NCBI RefSeq assembly: GCF_000718085.1
Contig: NZ_JOEC01000002.1
Location: forward strand, 1,378,099-1,442,098
Direction: 5' to 3'
Source: Mycetocola saprophilus
GTDB lineage: Bacteria; Actinomycetota; Actinomycetes; Actinomycetales; Microbacteriaceae
Length of the DNA: 64,000 nt
The notes beneath the pieces were generated by a model. The model worked only from the letters and a program-made list of their open reading frames with translations, did no database searches and was not told where the DNA came from. Within the stretch, counting starts at the first letter, position 1; every line of letters starts with the position of its first letter. Shown here piece by piece: positions 16,861-25,159 of this stretch. A program made the position numbers and the translations under genes.

Positions 16861-17523
16861 TTAGGCCGCCCGGCACTGCGCCGCCAGCCCCGCGACCACC
16901 GCGAGCAGGCCGCGGCGGAAGAGACGTTCGGAGGTGCCCATCGGGCCGTCGATGTAGGCGCGCACGCGGGGGAGGTTGTCGCGCTCGGCGGCGGCGAGGA
17001 TCTTCCGGGCCAGCGGGGTGTCCGCCTCCAGGGTGCGTTCGGGTTCCACCCGGGTGAGCAGGGCGCCCAGCACATAGTTCCAGAGTGCCCGGTAGGTATT
17101 GAGGGCGTCCACCGGGGTGGCTCCCAGTTCCTCGGCGGCGGCGATGAATTCCTCGGCGAACCACAGCGCGCCGGTGCCGGTGCTACCGCCGCGGCGGAGG
17201 ATATCGACGATCCAGGGGCGGGTCACCAGAACCGCGTACATCCCGTGTCCGATCGCCAACATCCGATCCTGCGGGGTGCCGTGGGTCGGGGTGCGCGGAA
17301 TGTCCTCGGAGAAGCGATCGAGGACCGCACTCAGCACCCCCTCCTTATCGCCCAGGTGTCGATAGATGGCCGCCAGCGTGGTGCCCGATCCGCTCGCCAA
17401 CCGGCGCATCGTCAGGCCCTCGATTCCGCCGTTCATCAGCATCAGACCCGCGGTATCGAGGACCCGGTTGCGGTTGAATTCGACCGGACGACCGGGCCTG
17501 CGTGGGGGAGGAGAGTCGGGCAT
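16861..17523 (-). CDS. TetR family transcriptional regulator
   Basis: 220-aa dimeric repressor. The N-terminal HTH (about residues 10-55) contains GLTMRRLASGSGTTLAAIYRH, the TetR recognition helix, and the remainder is an alpha-helical ligand-binding domain. I prefer ATG 17523 (MPDSPPPRR) to the upstream TTG at 17532. Divergent from an MFS exporter across about 92 bp, the standard arrangement for a drug- or metabolite-responsive efflux pair. It probably represses the transporter and itself through an operator in the gap. Confidence 0.88.
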   Translation of the reverse strand: MPDSPPPRRPGRPVEFNRNRVLDTAGLMLMNGGIEGLTMRRLASGSGTTLAAIYRHLGDKEGVLSAVLDRFSEDIPRTPTHGTPQDRMLAIGHGMYAVLVTRPWIVDILRRGGSTGTGALWFAEEFIAAAEELGATPVDALNTYRALWNYVLGALLTRVEPERTLEADTPLARKILAAAERDNLPRVRAYIDGPMGTSERLFRRGLLAVVAGLAAQCRAA

Positions 17524-17535
17524 GCTGTCCAATCG

Positions 17536-17544
17536 GTTAATAAC
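17536..17544. promoter_or_regulatory. candidate TetR operator core
   Basis: GTTA-A-TAAC is a perfect short inverted repeat with a one-base centre, in an AT-rich patch 13 nt before the tetR ATG. It is the only clear dyad in the divergent promoter region. Confidence 0.35.
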
Positions 17545-17615
17545 GAGAACGCCGTTGCGAAACTGTGTGCCGCGGACCTAGCGTACCCAGCAGAACACAC
17601 AATGGAAAGGCACCC

Positions 17616-18839
17616 ATGCAGCCCCAGGTTTCGGACACCCCGTCCACCGCAACCAAGCCTCAGATCCCGCTGGTTCTGAGCGCAGTTTTCCTGGTCTACC
17701 TCGGCCAGATGACCCTCAATCCGATCATCGCCCCGCTCTCGCGTGAGGTGGGGCTGGCCGAATGGCAGGTGGGGGTGATGATCAGCCTGGCCGCGGTCTG
17801 CGTGGTCCTCAGCAGCCAGTTCTGGGGGCGCGCCTCTCTTTCCCGTGGACGCAAACCCGTTCTCGTAGCGGCCATGGGCACCGCTGTGGGCGCGATGGCG
17901 CTCTTCGCCCTCCTCGCCCAGCTGGGGATGCAGGGCACCCTGCGCGGAACCGCTCTGTTTATCCTGCTCCTGATCACCCGCGGGCTGCTGTTTGGGCTGG
18001 CCATCGCCGCGGTTCCGCCCACCGCCCAGGCCTATATTGCCGATGTGACCACCACCACCGAATCCCGGGTGCGCGGCATGGCCGGGGTCGGTGCGGTGCA
18101 GGGCCTGGCGATGATCGGCGGCGCGGTGGTGGGCGGCGCGTTGGCGAGCTTTGGGCTGATGGTTCCGCTGCTGTGTGTGCCGGTGATGATCGGGATCGGT
18201 CTGATCGCGGTGATGCTGTTCCTGCGCCGCGAACAGCGTCACGAGCTGATCGAAAACCCGCCGAGGGTGAGTCCCTGGGATCCGCGCGCCTGGCCGTTCC
18301 TGCTGGCCGGATTCGGGCTGTTCACCGGTCTGGGGTTTGTGCAGATCATCACCGGCTTCATCGTTCAGGATCGCTTCTCGCTGAGTGCGGGGGCCGCCGC
18401 CGGGATCACCGGGGCCGCGCTGCTGGCCGCCGGGGCGGGGATGGTCATCGCGCAGGCGATCCTGGTGCCCCGGTTGGGATGGCGTCCGGGCACGCTGCTG
18501 CGGGTGGGCGCGGCCGTGTCTCTCGCCGGATTCCTGGTCCTGATCCCCAATGCTGGAATCCCGCCGCTGGTGATCGCGCTGTTCCTGATCGGCCTGGGCC
18601 TCGGGCTGGCAATGCCCGGCTACACCGCGGGCCCCTCGCTGCTGATGAGCGCCGAGGAACAGGGAGGCATCGCCGGACTGATCGCCGCCAATAACGCCCT
18701 CACCTTTGTCCTGACCCCCACCCTGGCGACCCTGTTTTACACGTGGTGGCCGCCGCTCCCGCTGATTGTCAGTGCCCTGGTGTGCAGCGCCGTGCTGGTG
18801 TTTGTACTCACCCATCCGCGATTCCGCGCCACGGTCTAG
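17616..18839 (+). CDS. MFS transporter (TetR-linked exporter)
   Basis: 407-aa major-facilitator protein with about 12 hydrophobic helices. The loop 2-3 motif A region reads GRASLSRGRKPVLVAAM, and helix 5 has IGGAVVGGALASFGLMVP, a motif C-like pattern usual in drug:H+ antiporters. I chose ATG 17616 with GGAAAGG just upstream; an earlier in-frame start only adds 17 residues overlapping the promoter. Divergent TetR control suggests substrate-induced export. Substrate not predictable. Confidence 0.87.
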   Translation: MQPQVSDTPSTATKPQIPLVLSAVFLVYLGQMTLNPIIAPLSREVGLAEWQVGVMISLAAVCVVLSSQFWGRASLSRGRKPVLVAAMGTAVGAMALFALLAQLGMQGTLRGTALFILLLITRGLLFGLAIAAVPPTAQAYIADVTTTTESRVRGMAGVGAVQGLAMIGGAVVGGALASFGLMVPLLCVPVMIGIGLIAVMLFLRREQRHELIENPPRVSPWDPRAWPFLLAGFGLFTGLGFVQIITGFIVQDRFSLSAGAAAGITGAALLAAGAGMVIAQAILVPRLGWRPGTLLRVGAAVSLAGFLVLIPNAGIPPLVIALFLIGLGLGLAMPGYTAGPSLLMSAEEQGGIAGLIAANNALTFVLTPTLATLFYTWWPPLPLIVSALVCSAVLVFVLTHPRFRATV

Positions 18840-18908
18840 GGTCGGATACCTGATGCCTGTATGATCCCGGGTAGCGTGGAGGGGACACACAACGCACGGG
18901 GGTTAACG

Positions 18909-19892
18909 GTGATCAAGATTCGCGCACAACTGGGGAACATTACGGCCGTCCACGCCGACGCAATCGTCAATCCCACCTCGCCGGCCATGGTTGGTTCCGG
19001 CGGGGTGGATGCGGCCATTCATCGTGCGGGTGGCGCATCGTTCAGGGCAAACGTGCGTGAACGATTCCCCAAGGGGATGGGGAGCGAAAACGCGGTCTGG
19101 AGCATCGCCGGGAAGCTGCCGGCCCGCTGGGTGATTCACGTGACCGTGCCGCCGTTTACGACAGCCCAGAAGGACCGAGCCTACCTGGTCGCCGGATATC
19201 GCCGAATTTTTGCCGTGGCCGATAGTCTCGGCGTGCGAACGCTGAGCCTGCCGGTGATCGGGGCCGGCGCATCGGGCTGGCCGCTCAGCTGGGCGGTGAT
19301 CGACGCCATCGACACGATCCTTGCGCTCGACACCGGCGTGCAGGAGGCGATCCTGGTGAGCCCCGATTCGTCGACCATTTACGGCATCAACGGTGTGCTT
19401 GCGCGTCACACCGGTCTGAGTATTCTCGACGCCGTCCGAGTGGTTCACGCCCGCGGCTATCACCGGGTACGGGTGTCCTGTGGGATGAACGGATCGGGTT
19501 CGAACTGGCGTGTGACCATCTGGGATGATTCCTCGGGTACGGGCTTCATCCCGGCTAATCCCGAGGGATATGTCCTGCGCTACACCGACGGGATGGGACC
19601 CAACTTTTTGGACACCCAGGTGCCTCCACTCGCGGATCCCGACGCGCTCGCCGATCGTATTATCGCAGCGCTCCCACACGTTCGGCCGCTGCGGGATGAC
19701 GCCGAGTATGCCGCCTGGTTCGCGGGCCTGCAAAACCTGTGCCGGCGTGAAATCAGCGTGCCCGTCGGCTACGCCGACTACTTTGAAGACAGCCTGGGGT
19801 GGGAGATTGGCTGGGGTTCGGGAGTGCGCTATCCGTTGCCGCCGGATCCCGCGCCCGTGGCGGATGCCACGTTTGGTTCGACGTCCCCGTAG
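18909..19892 (+). CDS. macro-domain protein with C-terminal extension
   Basis: 327 aa. Residues about 1-170 form a macro domain (ADP-ribose binding / deacetylase fold): IKIRAQLGNITAVHADAIVNPTSP, GGVDAAIHRAGG and VIGAGASGWPLSWAV are the phosphate-binding signatures. Residues about 180-327 form a second, unrelated domain beginning RGYHRVRVSCGMNGSG and ending EIGWGSGVRYPLPP. I do not recognise a named family for it with confidence. GTG 18909 starts directly before the domain; ATG 18861 is possible but overlaps a TATGAT -10 element (18858-18863). Monocistronic. Possible role: removal or sensing of ADP-ribosyl or O-acetyl-ADP-ribose groups. Confidence 0.78.
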   Translation: MIKIRAQLGNITAVHADAIVNPTSPAMVGSGGVDAAIHRAGGASFRANVRERFPKGMGSENAVWSIAGKLPARWVIHVTVPPFTTAQKDRAYLVAGYRRIFAVADSLGVRTLSLPVIGAGASGWPLSWAVIDAIDTILALDTGVQEAILVSPDSSTIYGINGVLARHTGLSILDAVRVVHARGYHRVRVSCGMNGSGSNWRVTIWDDSSGTGFIPANPEGYVLRYTDGMGPNFLDTQVPPLADPDALADRIIAALPHVRPLRDDAEYAAWFAGLQNLCRREISVPVGYADYFEDSLGWEIGWGSGVRYPLPPDPAPVADATFGSTSP

Positions 19893-19990
19893 GGATCCGC
19901 GTCGCGGTAGGGCACCCGCGGGCCGAACGATTCCGTCCCGGCTAAGCTGAGCTGAGCCCCAAGAACCACTGCGTAGACGAGGACAGACGG

Positions 19991-21112
19991 ATGCCCAAAC
20001 GCGATCATGACGAGCCCGTTCGGCACCGAAACCCGCTCTTTCACCGTCGGGAGCCGGCCACGCCGTCCCCTTCGGCGAGCGGCGGATCCACCCTGCGCAC
20101 CCGGTATGTGATCGACGGGAGCCTGCGTCCCTCGCCCGAAAACGTCTCGGTGGCCGAGGCGCTGGAATTCGCCGATGCGGCGCCCAATCGGATCGCACTG
20201 AGTCTGTTTCCCGCGCCCACACCCGAGGACGTGGACGAGCTGGCGGCCGCCTGGGACCTGCATCCGCTCCTGGTAGAGGATCTCCAGCACGCCAAGCAGC
20301 GTCCCAAGCTGGAGCGCTACGGGAACGTCCTGTTTATGGTGCTGCGCTCGGCCCGCTATGACGATGCCGCCGAGGACGTGGACTTCTCCGAGTTCCACGT
20401 GCTGGTGCGCCCGCACGCGATCGCCGTGCTCTGCCAGGATCGACGCTGGATCGACGGCACCGACGAGGCAACCATCGCCGGGGATCCCTCCGACATCGCC
20501 GACCGCGGTGGGCGCACACTGCTGGATGACCAGCACCTGCTCAACCTCGGTCCCGAGGCCGTGGCCTACCGCCTGCTTGATGCCATCGTGGACGGGTATA
20601 CGCCGGTGCTGCGTGGCCTGCTGATCGATAAGGAGCAGATCGAACGCCAGGTGTTCAGCGGCGACCCGGCCGTGGCCGAACGCATCTATCGACTGAGCCA
20701 GGAGGTCATCGACCTGCAGCACACCACCTCCTCGATGGCGGATGTGCTGGTGGCGCTGCGCCAGGGATTCGACCGCTATGAGGTGCCCGGTCCCCTCCAG
20801 GCCTACCTCCAGGACGTGTCCGATCACCTCGCCCACGCCAGCACCCGGGTGTCCGAACTGCGCGACGCGCTGTCGCAGATCCTCAGCGTCAACTCGACCC
20901 TGGTAGCCCAGCGGCAAAACGAAGACATGAAAAAGATCTCGGGCTGGGCGGCGATCCTCTTCGCCCCCACGCTGATCGGCGCGATCTACGGGATGAACTT
21001 TGACCAAATGCCCGAGCTGCACTGGGCGTTTGGATACCCGCTGGCGCTGGGATCGATGGTGGCGTTTGGCCTGGCGCTGTACGGGGTATTCAAGTACAAA
21101 AAGTGGATGTAG
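19991..21112 (+). CDS. corA: CorA-type Mg2+/Co2+ transporter
   Basis: 373-aa 2-TM-GxN channel. A large acidic cytoplasmic domain (about residues 40-300) is followed by TM1 ending in the pore signature YGMNFDQMPEL and a final TM2 with a basic tail (FGLALYGVFKYKKW). The N-terminal 35 residues are charged and low complexity. ATG start with GAGGACAG upstream. Pentameric CorA imports Mg2+ at the inner membrane and is gated by intracellular Mg2+. Stands alone. Confidence 0.92.
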   Translation: MPKRDHDEPVRHRNPLFHRREPATPSPSASGGSTLRTRYVIDGSLRPSPENVSVAEALEFADAAPNRIALSLFPAPTPEDVDELAAAWDLHPLLVEDLQHAKQRPKLERYGNVLFMVLRSARYDDAAEDVDFSEFHVLVRPHAIAVLCQDRRWIDGTDEATIAGDPSDIADRGGRTLLDDQHLLNLGPEAVAYRLLDAIVDGYTPVLRGLLIDKEQIERQVFSGDPAVAERIYRLSQEVIDLQHTTSSMADVLVALRQGFDRYEVPGPLQAYLQDVSDHLAHASTRVSELRDALSQILSVNSTLVAQRQNEDMKKISGWAAILFAPTLIGAIYGMNFDQMPELHWAFGYPLALGSMVAFGLALYGVFKYKKWM

Positions 21113-21212
21113 CGCCGCCCCAGATGACGCACACGCGGCGGTGGCGTGAATCTTTCGTATCGTGACACGCGTGCCAATTGTGAGGGCGCGGGAGGTACGG
21201 TGAACTAGGGAT

Positions 21213-21231
21213 GTTCGGCATATGGCCGAAC
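21213..21231. promoter_or_regulatory. inverted repeat upstream of the SMR pair
   Basis: Perfect 7-bp dyad GTTCGGC-ATATG-GCCGAAC, 25 nt before the ATG of the first SMR gene. It is either an operator or a 5' UTR hairpin. The known guanidine riboswitch classes that control SMR genes are not recognisable here. Confidence 0.5.
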
Positions 21232-21255
21232 GCCTGTTCATGGAGTCACACACAT

Positions 21256-21726
21256 ATGAAAACCTGGCTGCTGCTTCTGGCCGCAATCTTGACCGAGGTC
21301 ACCGCCTCGGTCAGCCTCAAAGCCGCTCAAACGCATCCGATCTGGTACCCGCTCGTGGTCCTCGGATACGTCGCGTCCTTCTATCTTCTTTCCCGCGTGC
21401 TGCGCCTCGGCCTGGGCCTCGGGGTGGCCTATGGTATCTGGGGGGCCACCGGCGTCGCGCTGACGGCGCTCGCCTCCGTGCTGTTCTTCGGCGAACCGCT
21501 GACCCCGCTGATGATCGGCGGGCTGATCCTGATCATCGCCGGGGTGCTGGTGGTGGAGCTGGGATCTCAGCGCGCCCACGGTGCGGCCGAGCGGGCCGCC
21601 GCTGCTTCGACGAGCGCCGGTGCCGCTGCTTCGACGAGCGCGGGTGGTGCTGCATCCGCAATCGCCGCGACTACGACGACTGCCGCAACCACGTCCACCG
21701 GCGCACCCACCGAGGCTCCCGCATGA
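21256..21726 (+). CDS. SMR family transporter subunit with low-complexity tail
   Basis: 156 aa. The first about 105 residues are a four-helix small multidrug resistance protein: membrane Glu in LTEVTASVSLKAA (helix 1), GVAYGIWGATGVALTA (helix 3) and ILIIAGVLVVELGS (helix 4). A further 50 residues are a Ser/Thr/Ala tail absent from ordinary SMR proteins. ATG 21256 begins helix 1; upstream starts fall in the inverted repeat. Its stop overlaps the ATG of the second SMR gene, so the products probably form a hetero-oligomer like EbrAB or YkkCD. Likely substrates are cationic toxic compounds. Confidence 0.88.
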   Translation: MKTWLLLLAAILTEVTASVSLKAAQTHPIWYPLVVLGYVASFYLLSRVLRLGLGLGVAYGIWGATGVALTALASVLFFGEPLTPLMIGGLILIIAGVLVVELGSQRAHGAAERAAAASTSAGAAASTSAGGAASAIAATTTTAATTSTGAPTEAPA

Positions 21727-22064
21727 TCGCCGCGATCCTGCTGGCGCTCGCCGTGGGCAGCGAGGTGGCGGCCACAGCGTCACTGCGCGCGGCAGTGGAC
21801 GGCAGCCGCCGCTGGTACATCCTGACCGTCGGCGGTTACCTGGCCGCCTTCTCCCTGTTTGCAGGGTCGCTGAGCTCGGGTATGCCGCTCGGGGTTGGCT
21901 ACGGGATCTGGGCCGCCAGCGGTGTGGCCATCACCGCGGTGCTTGCCAAGTACCTCTTCAAGGAGCCGCTGACCGCGCTGATGTCGCTGGGCATTTTGCT
22001 GATTATCGGCGGCGTGGTCCTGGTCGAGGTGGGCTCGGCCACCGCCCACGCGGCGCTCGGTTGA
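21723..22064 (+). CDS. SMR family transporter, second subunit
   Basis: 113-aa four-helix SMR protein: essential membrane Glu in ALAVGSEVAATASLRAA, GVGYGIWAASGVAITAVLA in helix 3, and ILLIIGGVVLVEVGS in helix 4. Length is usual for the family. Translationally coupled both to the first SMR gene (ATGA overlap) and to the regulator that follows (TGATG). Paired SMR genes usually insert in opposite orientations to build a heterodimeric exporter. Confidence 0.9.
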   Translation: MIAAILLALAVGSEVAATASLRAAVDGSRRWYILTVGGYLAAFSLFAGSLSSGMPLGVGYGIWAASGVAITAVLAKYLFKEPLTALMSLGILLIIGGVVLVEVGSATAHAALG

Positions 22065-23062
22065 TGCGCACTCCCGAGATACTCACCCCCGAACTCGGCA
22101 CCGCCACCGCACCCCACCGGGTTGCGGTGGCGGTGCCGCCGGGCGTGGCACTGTTTGACCTGGCGATCCCCGACGAGGTGTTTGGCGAGGTGCGGGTGGG
22201 TGGACAGGCACCGTATCTGGTGACCGCCTACGCCTTTGGGAACGAGGCGGGGGTCGAGGTGGCCGGCGGACTCTTCCTGCCCGGACGGGGAAGCATCGCG
22301 GAGTTTGAGAACTCGGACACGCTGGTTATCCCCGCCGGAGAAAACCTCGAGGAGCCGCCCCCGGCGGCCCTGAGAGAGGCCATTCGGCGCGCCCATGCTC
22401 GCGGTGCCCGGATTGTGGGACTCTGCACCGGGGCGTTCACCCTGGCCGCGGCCGGACTCCTGGACGACCAGACCGCCACCACGCACTGGCGATACGCCGA
22501 TGCGCTGGGCGAGCGGTATCCGCGGGTGAGTGTGGACCCGGCGGTGCTCTACACGTCCCACGATCGCGTCTTCACCTCGGCGGGAACGGCCGCCGCGATC
22601 GACCTGTGTATCGAAATTGTGCGCCGCGATCACGGCGGAACGGTCGCCAATGAGCTGGCCCGGACGCTGGTAATGAACCCGCATCGGGCCGCCGATCAGG
22701 CGCAGTTTGTGCCGATCCCGGTTCCCGAGTGCAGTGATGAGAGCCTCTGGCCGGTGATCGAATGGGCGCGCACCAACCTGGATCGCCGCATCGGCGTGGG
22801 CGACCTTGCCGACCGTGCCCACGTGAGTGTGCGCACCCTGATTCGTCGCTTCGACCGCGAGTACGCGCTGACCCCCAGCCACTGGCTGCGATTGGAGCGT
22901 GTGCGTCGTGCCCAGCAGCTGCTCGAGGAGACCGATCTGGGGATCGACGAGGTGGCCCGGCAGAGCGGATTCGGCACGGCGACCAGCCTGCGTCAGGCCT
23001 TCGCCGAGCGCCTGCACACCTCCCCGGCCGCCTATCGCGGCGCGTTCAGGTCGCGCGTCTAG
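22064..23062 (+). CDS. GlxA family transcriptional regulator (DJ-1/PfpI + AraC HTH)
   Basis: 332 aa. Residues about 15-190 form a DJ-1/PfpI-like sensor domain with the nucleophile-elbow cysteine in VGLCTGAFTLAAAG; residues about 225-330 hold an AraC double HTH (VGDLADRAHVSVRTLIRRF and GIDEVARQSGFGTATSLRQAF). ATG start overlaps the SMR stop, so it is co-expressed with the exporter. It is the likely local regulator, possibly through the dyad at 21213-21231, but GlxA-type proteins can also act on distant genes. Confidence 0.88.
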   Translation: MRTPEILTPELGTATAPHRVAVAVPPGVALFDLAIPDEVFGEVRVGGQAPYLVTAYAFGNEAGVEVAGGLFLPGRGSIAEFENSDTLVIPAGENLEEPPPAALREAIRRAHARGARIVGLCTGAFTLAAAGLLDDQTATTHWRYADALGERYPRVSVDPAVLYTSHDRVFTSAGTAAAIDLCIEIVRRDHGGTVANELARTLVMNPHRAADQAQFVPIPVPECSDESLWPVIEWARTNLDRRIGVGDLADRAHVSVRTLIRRFDREYALTPSHWLRLERVRRAQQLLEETDLGIDEVARQSGFGTATSLRQAFAERLHTSPAAYRGAFRSRV

Positions 23063-23128
23063 TAACGCCTGCCTCGCCCAGCGGCGAGGCAGCCGCGAGG
23101 CAGGCGTGACGGGCCGGGCGCGCCACGG

Positions 23129-24514
23129 CTACCGCTTGGGGGAGCGCAGCGATCGATCCAGGATCGTGAGGATCAGCGCGCTCGCGGTCAACCCGGCCAC
23201 GATCCATCCGATCGTGTTGAGTCCCGCATCGCTCGGGGCCTGCCCGTAGACGATCCCGATGATGCTTGAGGCGACAATCGCGCCCAGCTGAATCGACGTC
23301 CGGGAGAGCCCGGCGGCCACACCAATCTGTCCCGCCGGCGCCTGGCGGTAGAGCGCCGCCTGGTTGGAAATCGAGGCGAGTCCCTGCGGCAGACCAAACA
23401 CCGCGAGCACCACCAGGATGTAGATGGTGGGATCAGTCGATGAAATGCTGGAGAGCAGTAGCCCACCCACCATCGGTGCGGCGGCGGCAATGATCAGCGG
23501 CCCCCGGATGCGCTTGGCGCGGGCCACCAGAACCGAGCAGATGCCGGCGACGATCGCGGTGGGGATCTGATAGAGCCCCGCGGCCGAGGGCGCCAGCCCC
23601 ACGTCCGTCTGCAGCCACTGGCTCATCGCGTACACCACGAGATACGAACCGGTATACACCAGCATCAGGCGCAGATAGGTGCGGGCCAGCGGACCGTTGT
23701 GTACCAGCATGCGCACGTCGATAAAGGGCACCAGTGCGCGATACTCCCACCAGATCAGCGTGCCCAGCGCCGCGGCGGCGATCGGCAGAAGCCAGTAGAG
23801 TCCCGAGCTGAGATCCAGCAGGAACAGCAACAGTGCGACCACGGTGATCGCAAACAGCAGCAGCCCCGGTGGGTCAATCGCCTTCCAGGCCGATACCGTG
23901 CGGGCGCCGCGTACCCGGGTTTTGTCGCCGGGGAGCCACAGCCAGGCCAGCACAAACGCGATCAGCGCGAGCGGGATGTTCACCAGGAAGATCGACTGCC
24001 ACCCGAACGCGTGGATGAGCACCCCACCCAGCACCGGCCCAATCGAGGAGGTCACCAGGCTGGAGATGGAGAGTCCCGAGAGCAGCACCTGCGGGGTGGG
24101 TTTGTCGAGTCGGGCCGACTGATCAGAGATCAGCGTCATCGCCGACGGATACGCGGCCGAGGTGCCCAGCCCGAGCAGCAGCCGGGCCAGCAGCACGCCG
24201 CCGAAGGTGGGCAGCAGGGTCGGGATGATGCCCGCGGCCGCGACGATGGCCAGTCCGGTGAGATACACCCGGCGCGGCCCGAACGTGTCGGCCAGCTTGC
24301 CCATCGCCGGCTGGCTCACGGCGCTCACCAGGTAGAGCCCGGCAACCAGCCAAATCACCGTGGCCGCCGAGACATTCACGGCGTGGGCGATCGGGGTCAG
24401 CGCGACCGCGATCATGGTGGTGTTAATCGGGTTGAGGGCGGGGCCGATCAGAATCGGGATCGCAAACTTGGGGCCAAACCCGATGGTTTCGGCCCGGGTG
24501 ATGACCGCGCTCAT
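23129..24514 (-). CDS. MFS transporter (EmrB/QacA-like)
   Basis: 461-aa MFS exporter with about 12-14 hydrophobic segments. Motif A-like loop GKLADTFGPRRVYLTGL, and ISSLVTSSIGPVLGGVL resembles motif C of drug:H+ antiporters. It starts at ATG 24514, overlapping the MarR stop by 4 nt, so the regulator and pump form one leftward operon. The pump is probably induced when a ligand releases MarR from the upstream dyad. Substrate unknown. Confidence 0.87.
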   Translation of the reverse strand: MSAVITRAETIGFGPKFAIPILIGPALNPINTTMIAVALTPIAHAVNVSAATVIWLVAGLYLVSAVSQPAMGKLADTFGPRRVYLTGLAIVAAAGIIPTLLPTFGGVLLARLLLGLGTSAAYPSAMTLISDQSARLDKPTPQVLLSGLSISSLVTSSIGPVLGGVLIHAFGWQSIFLVNIPLALIAFVLAWLWLPGDKTRVRGARTVSAWKAIDPPGLLLFAITVVALLLFLLDLSSGLYWLLPIAAAALGTLIWWEYRALVPFIDVRMLVHNGPLARTYLRLMLVYTGSYLVVYAMSQWLQTDVGLAPSAAGLYQIPTAIVAGICSVLVARAKRIRGPLIIAAAAPMVGGLLLSSISSTDPTIYILVVLAVFGLPQGLASISNQAALYRQAPAGQIGVAAGLSRTSIQLGAIVASSIIGIVYGQAPSDAGLNTIGWIVAGLTASALILTILDRSLRSPKR

Positions 24515-24978
24515 TTGCGATCAAGACCAAAGGCGACCCGCTCCATCAGCTCGACGCCGGCGCGCAGGGTTCGGCGTTCCTCGGCGCTCAGGTCGGTATC
24601 CATGAGCAGGGCCAGATCGCGATCGCGTACCCGGTTGACGGTGTCCAGGACGCGCTGCCCGGCCTCGGTTAGCCGGATCAGGTCACGGCGGCCGTCGGTG
24701 GGATCGGGGGCCTTGTCGACCAGCTCGCGGGTCACCAGGTCGCCCACCACGCTGCCCATGGACTGGGGACGGATCTGCTCGCGCCGGGCCAGGTCGGCGA
24801 TGCTCAGCGGGCCGTGCCGGAAGAGCAGGCTCAGGACCGCCTCATGCGTGCGTCCCAGGTCCTCGACCGTTTCAATTCGGCGCAGGGTGCGGCGCAGCCG
24901 ATCCACGTTGAGCCGGAATCGCTGGGCGGTTTCCAGGGACCGGGGGTCGGGATCGGGGACGTTCATCGCGGGGGACAT
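24511..24978 (-). CDS. MarR family transcriptional regulator
   Basis: 155-aa winged-helix dimer: HTH and wing around PLSIADLARREQIRPQSMGSVVGDL and DPTDGRRDLIRLTEAG. I start it at ATG 24978 rather than the in-frame start at 25005, because a TACGCT -10 element (24990-24985) ends 7 nt before 24978 with a TTGCAA -35 at 25013-25008 (17-bp spacer). The longer start would lie within the promoter. It is co-transcribed with the MFS pump and probably represses both through the inverted repeat that covers the -35. Confidence 0.88.
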   Translation of the reverse strand: MSPAMNVPDPDPRSLETAQRFRLNVDRLRRTLRRIETVEDLGRTHEAVLSLLFRHGPLSIADLARREQIRPQSMGSVVGDLVTRELVDKAPDPTDGRRDLIRLTEAGQRVLDTVNRVRDRDLALLMDTDLSAEERRTLRAGVELMERVAFGLDRK

Positions 24979-24993
24979 GGTTTCAGCGTAGGC

Positions 24994-25027
24994 TTTGACA
25001 GGCAATCTTGCAAGTTTACCTGTCGAA
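24994..25027. promoter_or_regulatory. MarR operator overlapping the promoter
   Basis: Large imperfect palindrome: TTTGACAGG (24994-25002) mirrored by CCTGTCGAA (25019-25027), centred on TTGCAA, which is itself the -35 hexamer of the marR promoter. Bound repressor would directly block RNA polymerase. Confidence 0.65.
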
Positions 25028-25147
25028 TTTGGCGGGTGGTGCTTTCAACGGACACCAAACCAGTCGCCGCGCACCCTGTCGGGGGTTGCCAGCCACGAGG
25101 ATTTCACGCCACGAAACATTGATGACCGTGGCGGGCCCAACCGGGGG

Positions 25148-25153
25148 TAGATT
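25148..25153 (+). promoter_or_regulatory. -10 element of leaderless nadE
   Basis: TAGATT ends 7 nt before the ATG at 25160; there is no ribosome-binding site in the short gap. Confidence 0.5.
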
Positions 25154-25159
25154 AGAGAC

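Noticed and set aside
21211..21255. Guanidine riboswitch upstream of the SMR genes
   Set aside because: The known ykkC, mini-ykkC and class III signatures are not present; only a simple dyad is seen.
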